From Phoronis ovalis (lineage: Eukaryota; Phoronida; Phoronidae), in contig JAOXYB010038284.1 in the NCBI GenBank assembly GCA_028565635.1, forward strand, positions 1 through 28,517: a stretch of 28,517 bases of DNA, given 5' to 3'. Position numbers and translations under genes: made by a program. Shown here in pieces: positions 21,101-28,517 of this stretch. Position 1 is the stretch's first letter, and the number at the start of each line of letters is the position of its first letter. The notes below the pieces were generated by a model. The model did no database searches. It saw only the letters and a program-made list of their open reading frames with translations, and was not told where the DNA came from.

Positions 21101-23182
21101 AAGATGCATCCGTAGGTATCTGAGAAGTGGTATCTATACGTTTGGGAATACAATCGAACGATACTTAAGAAGTCCTGGTACTCGTGACTATATACTCCTG
21201 TCTGTACAGCTGGCGGGGAAGTGGTGCAATTGTATGCTGTAATCGTGTTTAGTTCCAAATTACGTATTGATCCCCTTTTATAGTTCTAATGGGAATTACA
21301 TTAAATATAATTATCCTTTGATCATGACAAATTGGAGATGACTAACAAGGGTATTAATTAGTTTTATAGTAAAGCTAATAATTTTTTATATTAAAGCAAA
21401 TAGTAACCCACTCGAGCCAAGTATTCTAAGGGGATCTTGGCGAAAACCTAATACACAACAGTATTGTAACAGGCTGTATATACAGAGGATTTACAGAGGA
21501 TTTAGTTTGTGATAATTTCAAGTAGAAAATATCGTGATCCAGTATTAAGACTGGCTGTACTGATATAATAAGGTGCTTTTAAAAATAATATAAATGGGAC
21601 ATGAAATCCCGTGCATGAAATACTGTGTATAGTTAGTAAAGTTGAACTTTGCATGTTTAAATGATGAGCTTAAACCAACGATCTATAATGATGCCTCATG
21701 AACACAGAATAGGGGTAAATTTATCTTGAACATGTGTGCTTGTGATATCAAATTTGAATATGAAAAGAGAATTGCCTATTTGACTTGAGATTGAATATTT
21801 GATAAAATTAAAATCTGACTGCCCACCCAGTAATCTATATGTATGTTACACGTACACGTTATTTTTGTGCATTTCTTATTTATAACGGAAACTACTTTTT
21901 AAAATGTTAGTGTTCAAAATTTCAGGAAATTCGTTCGACTTAAGTTGAGTACATTAAACTCCCACATTAACTCTAAGTACAGCTGCCACTCGCCTTGGAT
22001 AATCAAATTACTAACCATATATGTGTAAGTTAGGAATAGATATATTTCAGATTTGTGTATACCTCCTCCACTTAAGCAATTTTCACGATGCACCTAGCTG
22101 TAAGTAAGTTAATAAAATTACAAAACATTCAGGGGATGCGCAGCTTAAAATTATTTCTTAAAGTAAGATTCATAGTCTTATTTCGCTTATGGTTATTCTA
22201 ATACTTACACAGCTTAAGATTCTTAAATGCGAGCACGAGCTAAGAGTAACGAGTAAAGTGTGTGCGTCTGATACGATAGCTAAAGTTGAGTGAGAAGTAA
22301 AAGCAACGCAGCAGTAGTCCGAAAAATCGAATGATTTTCTTTTACTTAGCTTAACACTCGTAACAAACGCAAACATATTGCTTGTTACTAAGCATGATAG
22401 CTCGTCTCTTGTATCTATCTTGAAGAATCGTAACCTACAACTATAAGTATCATGTGATGTATGGCAAGTTTCTCTAAAATAATACTTTTTTTCCTTATTT
22501 TTGTTATGATTCACGGTAACAAATAAATTTACTTGAAATATTATTTAGATATTTTAGTGCACATCCCCTTCAATGTACAAATACTTACTCGTGCTGCCGT
22601 TGATGTTTGTGGTTTTTCCAATAAATCCCAACATTTCATCCTCCATGTTGCGCAACGTCCTTCACCAAAATGTTCATCGTCAGTCTGTTTTAAACTTTCT
22701 GCTTCTTTTCTCATCTCTTCAAAAACATGCTCTTTTTTCTGGTGGTATTTATGCTGGCAACAAGATTCTAAATATAATTCGTCAACACCCCAGTAATCCA
22801 AATCGTCACTAAATGCTAATACGCACATTTCTTCAACTAGATGTAGTTTTCCTGTTCGATAAAAATTTAAAACAGACCCAAATGAACGTGGGTGCCTATC
22901 AAAGAAAAACTCATTATCCGATAATGAGTAATCATCACAGAGCCCCGTAATTCCTTCATGTGTGTTACAATCTTTCAATTTACCTAACCGTGTGTGAGGC
23001 AAACGTTCTAATGTCCTCCACAGTACTTCATGTTTTACTCCACCAACGTTAAGAACCACTCGTTTATGTGATCCTTTACTTCTCAAAATAGTATACGGGT
23101 CTGGGGGACACTCATTCAACTTTTCCAGTTCGGTTCTACTGGAACTTACCTTCACGTGTGTACTATCTACTCCTGCCGCCAT
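15185..23182 (-). CDS. KCNB (Shab/Kv2): Kv2/Shab-type voltage-gated potassium channel alpha subunit (4 exons)
   Basis: Minus-strand exons in coding order are 23182-22589, 17852-16818, 16415-16028 and 15738-15348, the last reading on to a TAG at 15187-15185. Joints are GT-AG and phase-consistent. Residues 1-198 hold the N-terminus and T1/BTB domain (VVLNVGG at 42-48, NEFFFDRHP, an ESCCQ cysteine pair) that directs Kv2-type tetramer assembly. S1 starts at 199. S4 is [19 protein letters not shown] (304-322), and Q307 sits at the R1 position as in other Kv2 channels. The filter is TVGYGD (387-392) and the S6 gate motif is PIP (418-420). The post-S6 block (FAEFYKDQ to DAFARS) is Kv2-specific. The tail is Ser-rich. 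The ATG at 23182 has A at -3 and G at +4; in-frame upstream ATGs are weaker. Total would be 856 residues if coding continues past the donor-like site at 15347. The C-terminus is the uncertain part. Confidence 0.93.
17853..22588 (-). other. Large Kv2 intron between the T1 domain and S1 (4.7 kb)
   Basis: The intron splits the gene exactly between the T1 linker (TSTAAR) and the first residue of S1 (ILAVIS). To my knowledge vertebrate KCNB genes also have an intron here, which would make it ancestral. No additional exon is recognisable on either strand. The overlapping open frames at 20653-21001 on both strands lack known motifs. Small repeats seen are two copies of GCGACTACTTTA at 20103 and 20123, and a perfect 11-bp tandem TACAGAGGATT at 21481-21502. 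Regulatory elements may be present but cannot be recognised by eye. Confidence 0.55.
20026..20064 (+). mobile_element. Possible hAT-type transposon end
   Basis: GGAGGGTTTCCCAAACTTTT followed by TCACCGCACAGCC resembles the terminal inverted repeat style of hAT elements (CAGNGGTTCYCAAACTTTTT-like). No matching opposite end or 8-bp duplication was found nearby, so this is at best a solo end. Confidence 0.35.
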
Positions 23183-24600
23183 ATTAGATTTGATAATCAT
23201 AAATTTTAAAATTATAATTTTATGCACATAAATTAACTTGATGTATGTTTAATATTATTTAATATTTCCGTTGTTCGTCGTAATTTAACCAAATTTAGAA
23301 TCCTGTTTCATGATGTCACGATAATGTTGTTTTTTACATCTTTCACATATGCGAGACACCACAACAACGCATTTTTTAAAAATGTGCTTCCTCTACTTCT
23401 ACTGCAATATATGTTAATTGCAAGTGACTGCAGCAGGTAGCTGATTCTTATAGCGTTGCCAGTAAATCTTCAAGTAGTATACTCTCCGAAGTACATTATA
23501 CAAAGTTCATACTAAAACAGTCAGTAAGTTACTCAAGACATCTTGTCTGAGCTATTTTCGAATCTATCTGTAGTCGCACTGCGTAAATAGAAGAATCTGA
23601 CTGAATTACATATTGACTTTCATAGACCACTGAAGGTGTAAGTGTATTTCAAAAGTTATATTTAGTCCAGCATTGCAACATCTCTGAGCCTAGTATTAAT
23701 TGGCCTTGCATAGCATCATCTGCAAAAGAAAAAAATCAATTGAATTTGTGAAAATCCTCTATAAAATTTTGTTATTTTAAAACTAGATGCGTGTTTTTTT
23801 GTAAAAGCTGTTTATTTGTGGTGAGTGCTTCACTGCACTTGCTAACTGTACGCACAAATTGAATTTTAATTTGGATCTGAATCATACAGAACATAATAAT
23901 TTTATAACAGCTGTCTATGTGTGATATTCACAATATTAGTAAATAACTATATATACAGTAAATATTCTTTAGTTGCTTGATCAAAAACATTTGTATTTAC
24001 TGAAGTATAATAACAGTACACAAGGGTTTAAAGTTCATAATGTAGACAATCGTCCATTAGCACTGATCAACGTTCGAGTAGAAAAGATCAAGATGAGATC
24101 TAAAATAATGAAGTATGCTAATACTATCGACTATCAAATTAGGACTCTTCGTTCATAAATCAATCAGTGACTAATTTCCCTCGATCGATCTGTTCAGGAT
24201 AAAGAATACCTACTAGGCGGGTAAAGTCCCTGTAATTATGGTATTTGATATATTTATAACGTGAATTTCTCCACAATCAAATTTTACAGTGTGACCTTCG
24301 TATCAGAATTGCAGGCAAAATATCCAGTAAAACACATCACAAAAACAGGCCCATACACGGCGTTCGGCAAAGTTTCACAGTTCCTATAATGTTTTTTTTT
24401 CACACACCAAAACGCTATTATATAGGGAGTTGAGTATGCGTCCGGGTATACATTAGGGGGTATATATACTATACATTAAATACAAAGTATATCGCCTGTT
24501 GAAAGCATGTTTCGCCGAAAGATGTTTATAATCAAATTAATTTAAGATGTAAATAATAAAAGTCTCGAAAATCAATTAAGCCCCCAGACATTAATGACAA
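23183..24600. other. 5' flank of the Kv2 gene
   Basis: This must contain the Kv2 5' UTR and possibly its promoter or upstream non-coding exons, but no TATA box, CpG-rich block or splice signal stands out. In-frame ATGs upstream of the chosen start lie at about 23200 and 23227. No protein-coding gene is seen; the plus-strand frame at 23973-24158 has no recognisable motif. Confidence 0.4.
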
Positions 24601-24659
24601 TACCAAACCAGTTAACAACTTAGTAAATAACAAAAAAAATTATGATAGGAATTAAAAAA

Positions 24660-25060
24660 ATAATAATCTCAAATGTTTTGGGCTCAAAATGACTCAATAT
24701 TTTTGGATGACCTCTAAATGACATGGGAACCTCGTTTTTGTTCACGCAATTTGGAAATTTTGACCTCTTGACGTCTAGATGACTTAATAATCTTAAGATC
24801 AACTATCCCTACCCGAGGGATGTCATAAGCAAACTTCAAGTCTGTATGACCAACTAGTACTGTTCTTGAGTTTTGACATATTCATTGCATAAAATAATAA
24901 GCGGACCGGCCTTTCGGCTCCTGGATAATATCTGGATAAAATCATATATAGACGTTCTGAGTACTGAATTTTAAAATGTCAACCTTTTACCTTTAGACCT
25001 TTTAACTTCAAGGTCAACAATGACCCACACCATGGATGTCACATTCTAAATGTAATGTTT
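24660..25060. repeat. Diverged ~215-nt direct repeat with GGTCAA/TGACCT motifs
   Basis: Two diverged copies of one unit are visible. AGATCAACTATCCC then GAGGGATGTCATA starts at 24796, and AGGTCAACAATGACCC then CATGGATGTCACA starts at 25011, a period of about 215 nt. Both are preceded by TTGACCTCTTGACG / GTCAACCTTTTACC-like sequence. The first copy ends in GCGGACCGGCCTTTCGGCTC (24901-24920). This style of dispersed repeat, rich in TGACCT half-sites and ending in a CCGACC-like block, is familiar from mollusc genomes. That comparison is from memory. Confidence 0.45.
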
Positions 25061-26738
25061 CTTATCTTGGCCTTCTTCGAGATATAGCTCTCTGAAAATT
25101 GAAAAGTGAAAAGAACATAATATTAAAAGAAAGAAAAAGGGAAGTCTAGAAAACGTACAAACACAATAGGATAGCTGCGTAACAGCAGCAATCCTAAATA
25201 TTAATGACATATTTATAAAGCAGACCCTATCTTGAAATATCATGGATTGCTAATCCATGTACAAATCTTACCGGAAAATCTTTTACTTGTTTTTAATAGT
25301 TCTCTATCTTTTCTTGGCATACATCTGAGCTTGCACATCTATCCAAGCGCTACATGTATGTGTGTGATTTTAATCTCGTGTGCTTTTAGTTGTAAATAGA
25401 TTTACCTCGTAAGAAAACAGAACTATGTTGATATAATACATCGAAGCAGTAAAGTGCCATCACGTGGCTATTTATAAACTACGGTATCCCTGGTAAATTA
25501 TTTGATTTCTTTTAAATGTACATGAATGCTAATCGAATTAGAGATAGACCCCGATGCATATGATTTACAAGGCAGGACAAACTGTGAAAATGCGCGTAGT
25601 ACATGCTTGTCATTTACATTTTATGTGTATCTTCTGCTTTGGCAATAAATCAAAAATTGCACGCATACTGAATGCTGCATGTCATAATTAAGATATGTTA
25701 CATTTTGTTTTACCATTGAACTTTTGGATCTGGTACCACTGTGATAATAAATACCTTTGGTTCTCCAGGTCTCTTAAACGCCATAACTGCAACTATTTAA
25801 CATATTCATGGTCTTGTATACTACATAATTTAGACCTAGATTTACCTGCACGCACCCTCTGTATGCAGAATCACTGACATCAATTGTGCTTATCAGTTTT
25901 AAGATTTTTTGAAAATTATCTTCGAACGTACGAGCCGTACAGTTCAAAAAGAAATACACCTAAACATGACCACTCACACAATTATAATACCAGTTATATA
26001 ATTACATTTAAAAATATAACTTATTTTACACTGTATAACGACCGGAGTATACTGTTACCTTTACAAGTCATAAATGTGTATAAAATATAATAACAAATAT
26101 ATATTTGTACAGCATTCTTATGGGAATAACAAATTAGTCTTAATAACTATCAATTGCTATGTTGTTTACTTTTAATCTGAGGTTGGGTTTTATTAGAAGA
26201 AACTGTTTATAGTCGATTCCGTTATTACATTTAATGCTGTTTTGTTTTCAAAGATCTTTTGTATGATTCTATTTTTGGAAGTACATAATTTTACAATATA
26301 ATCAGAAACTGGCATGTTTAATAGTGTGTAGTATAAGAGAGGTAAATATGCCCGGTAATAATTTAAGTAGAATGATTGTAGCAAAATAGGCTTACCGCGG
26401 TGCAATTAAGAAAGACATACGTTAAAATGAACCATAAGGCAAAAAATGACGGATAGAAGATAAAGAGGATCCAGCAAAGCTGCCATATGTACCTTATAAT
26501 AATTATGTCCCTTGCCTATGCAGTCTTCGCGTCCTTTAAATACTTCTTCTTAGAAATATTTAGTGGTGTAGTCAGTGTTTTCGCAGCCAATTGCAATACG
26601 TCAGAATCTGTCTGCACATGTGCAACTGCAAGCGTAGAGAGCACAGACGGCTAAATTTTATCAGAGGTTCTATCCTGTTGCTCCTCTGTATAGTCTGTAA
26701 TAATACACCGGAAATAATATACTATTCTATAACGCAGC

Positions 26739-26822
26739 GTAATACCGGTAATAGGGATGTAACTGGGTAATACCGGTAATAGGGATGTAACTGGGTAATA
26801 CCGGTAATAGGGATGTAACTGG
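26739..26822 (+). repeat. Perfect 28-bp tandem repeat, three copies
   Basis: Three identical 28-nt units (26739-26766, 26767-26794, 26795-26822) each contain TAATACCGGTAATAGGGATG. There are no spacers and no mismatches, so the expansion is recent. The unit contains an ACCGGT palindrome. Confidence 0.95.
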
Positions 26823-27698
26823 ACTATACAAATATTTTAAATACTGTTATGCAAAGGTAAATTCAATGCGATTTGTTCTATGTATCTTCCCTATAAATTT
26901 TATAAATGGCTCTTTTAAAATCCATTAGATCGATATAAATGTAAACAAGTTTGCAGCTTCACAATTTAGTCCGGCTCTTTTTATCTAATCTCACATGTTT
27001 TCACTATTTTAACAGTCACCAATAGAGATTGCACCGGGAATTAGTATAATTATACTACAAAAATGTAGCTGTAATATCTGTCTACTTTAAAACTGTACAA
27101 AGTACTGCTTACTTTTTATGGTACATAAAACTACATCATCTACTTGCATGCAAATCACATAGTCATAAGGTAGCACTGTTCAATTGATGCATTAAAACAC
27201 ATCGTACGAGACTACAAAATATTTAATATAAGATAGAAATCCGGTTACAAACATTACTAAATAGATTGTAAGATCACATATCCTCGTTTCTTATAAAGAT
27301 AATGAAATTATACTTAGAGATTCAGACGTGAAAGCTTTTCAAAATTGGAATTGTTAGTCAGATTTTTGGTAGGAATATGGGCTTAAATATTCATATACAA
27401 ACATTTAATTAAATTATTTATTTATTGACGTTTCTTGCACTTTGGGATTAAACTTCAGTTGAAAACACTTGTATATAGGAATTCAGATTATATTAACCTG
27501 GCAGAAAAAGAAACTTTTCTTCGTAATTTTTAAATTACATATACAGACTAAGCAATTATTCTTCTTCCGTTTATAATAAATTATTAATGTTGCTCAGATC
27601 TAAGAGGGGAAGTGACTGTATACATGTATGTATATGTGACGGATATTTTTAACTTTGTAAAAAATATTATTTTACTGCATTAATCTTGAATATACATA

Positions 27699-27746
27699 AA
27701 CATGTACACTCGTCTGCCAGATAACATGTACACTCGTCTGCCAGAT
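27699..27746 (+). repeat. Perfect 24-bp tandem duplication
   Basis: Two identical 24-nt units (27699-27722 and 27723-27746) start AACATGTACACTCGTCTGCC. This is a recent local duplication. Confidence 0.95.
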
Positions 27747-28440
27747 TGCCACAAAAGAAACTATTTGCTTGGTGATGCATGGAGTAGTAGATATTAGACA
27801 ACAGAAATTTAAAAATAAACTAACAGTGCTTATTGGCATTTTGATAGCAAATACATACTGGGTTTGACGTATTTTCTTATTTAGACCAAGAAAACGGATC
27901 GTCTTTTTCTACTATTTCACCAGATGATACGTACATCAGTGCCCGGTTAGTAAGTTTTGTATTGGTAAGAATGAAGAAAACTGGTCCCTATTTTGCCTGG
28001 AAATCAGACAATTCCTAACGCATTCTGTATTAATTAAAGTATTTCAGAAGAACAAACTTAACAGTTCAAAAGTATGTTGACAACATATGAAAAAGACATC
28101 ATATCACTAATTGTTAGCTTGATATGCCTAGACTTCAAATATATATTCTTCTTGCTAGTTCCTACTATATATAACAAGATGTTGGGAAAGAAATTAACTC
28201 ATAAAAATTGATAAAAAATGTCTGGTGATATTAGAGACACAATTTTTTCCTGACCTTAATATTTCTTGATTTTAATTATATATGTTATGAAATCAGGAAA
28301 TTCTTGGTTAGTACGGCTAGTAGGGGAAGGGAGGCAGTTAATGATGTACAGTGCTACTTAATTATTCTTATGCCATGCGAATAGAAATAATTAGGAGCTG
28401 TATCTTGATGAGTACAGGCATTTTTGTTATCTGGATTCTG

Positions 28441-28517
28441 GACCCGGGGGGTACTCAGGTTATTTTTTGGTGGGGGTGTGCAGCCGAGTTGAAAATTTTG
28501 GATTTGGATTGTATACT
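28441..28517. repeat. GGGGG-bounded dispersed repeat, truncated by the window edge
   Basis: The stretch starts GACCCGGGGGGTACTCAGG and then TTGGTGGGGGTGTGCAGCC. It aligns throughout with the reverse complement of 4836-4910, with about nine mismatches and one gap. It is therefore a second copy of the intron-2 element in opposite orientation, continuing beyond the window. Confidence 0.85.

Larger units (their letters stand above)
25061..28440. other. Intergenic sequence, no gene recognised
   Basis: The sequence is AT-rich on both strands with only short unsupported open frames (25046-25243, 25695-25877, 25774-25959, 25884-26090, 26193-26405). Structure seen: a hairpin at 25241-25259 (CATGGATT, GCT, AATCCATG) and the two tandem duplications listed separately. 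Distal exons or regulatory DNA of the channel gene could lie here unseen. Confidence 0.45.

Noticed and set aside
22170-22514. 114-residue minus-strand open frame just after the Kv2 T1 exon
   Set aside because: It lies in the intron after a clear GTAAGT donor and has no similarity to channel sequence.
26739-26822. Possible CRISPR-like array
   Set aside because: The units are directly adjacent with no spacers, and the window is animal DNA with introns.

Overview
This is a bilaterian animal nuclear genome segment. It is AT-rich, its genes are split by GT-AG introns, and it contains LINE, hAT-type and MITE-like debris and dispersed minisatellite-like repeats. Nothing prokaryotic or organellar is present. 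The repeat style (GGGGG-bounded elements with ~30-35-bp internal units) suggests a marine invertebrate, perhaps a mollusc or another lophotrochozoan. That placement is inference and is not fixed by any gene here.

Three protein-coding genes could be assembled exon by exon. (1) A plus-strand, three-exon gene at 2763-5247 encodes a 344-residue FkbM-family methyltransferase with an N-terminal membrane anchor. (2) A plus-strand, six-exon gene at 6028-10198 encodes UBE2W, the N-terminal-ubiquitinating E2. It is 151 residues, exactly the length of the human protein, and has a 15-nt first and a 14-nt last coding exon. (3) A minus-strand gene at about 15185-23182 encodes a Kv2/Shab (KCNB) delayed-rectifier potassium channel. 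Its T1 exon is separated by a 4.7-kb intron from the exon carrying S1-S6, and two further exons encode the cytoplasmic tail. UBE2W and the channel gene converge tail to tail.

The rest is non-coding. Positions 1-660 hold a repeat end abutting a decayed LINE reverse transcriptase. 908-1490 is a foldback structure. Introns of gene 1 hold another foldback element and a full copy of a GGGGG-bounded repeat, whose partner begins at 28441 in opposite orientation. 5682-5840 and 12650-12735 share a diverged ~33-bp repeat. 11385-11970 is a MITE with 27-bp inverted ends. The region upstream of the channel gene (23183-28440) shows no recognisable exon, only small tandem repeats and one diverged long-period repeat.

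The genes do not form a pathway. The most notable contextual point is that KCNB2 and UBE2W are also neighbours at about megabase scale on human chromosome 8, so their adjacency here may be an ancient bilaterian linkage. I found no convincing undescribed system. The best novelty candidates are the GGGGG-bounded repeat family, the MITE, and a possible 27-nt intron in the channel tail.
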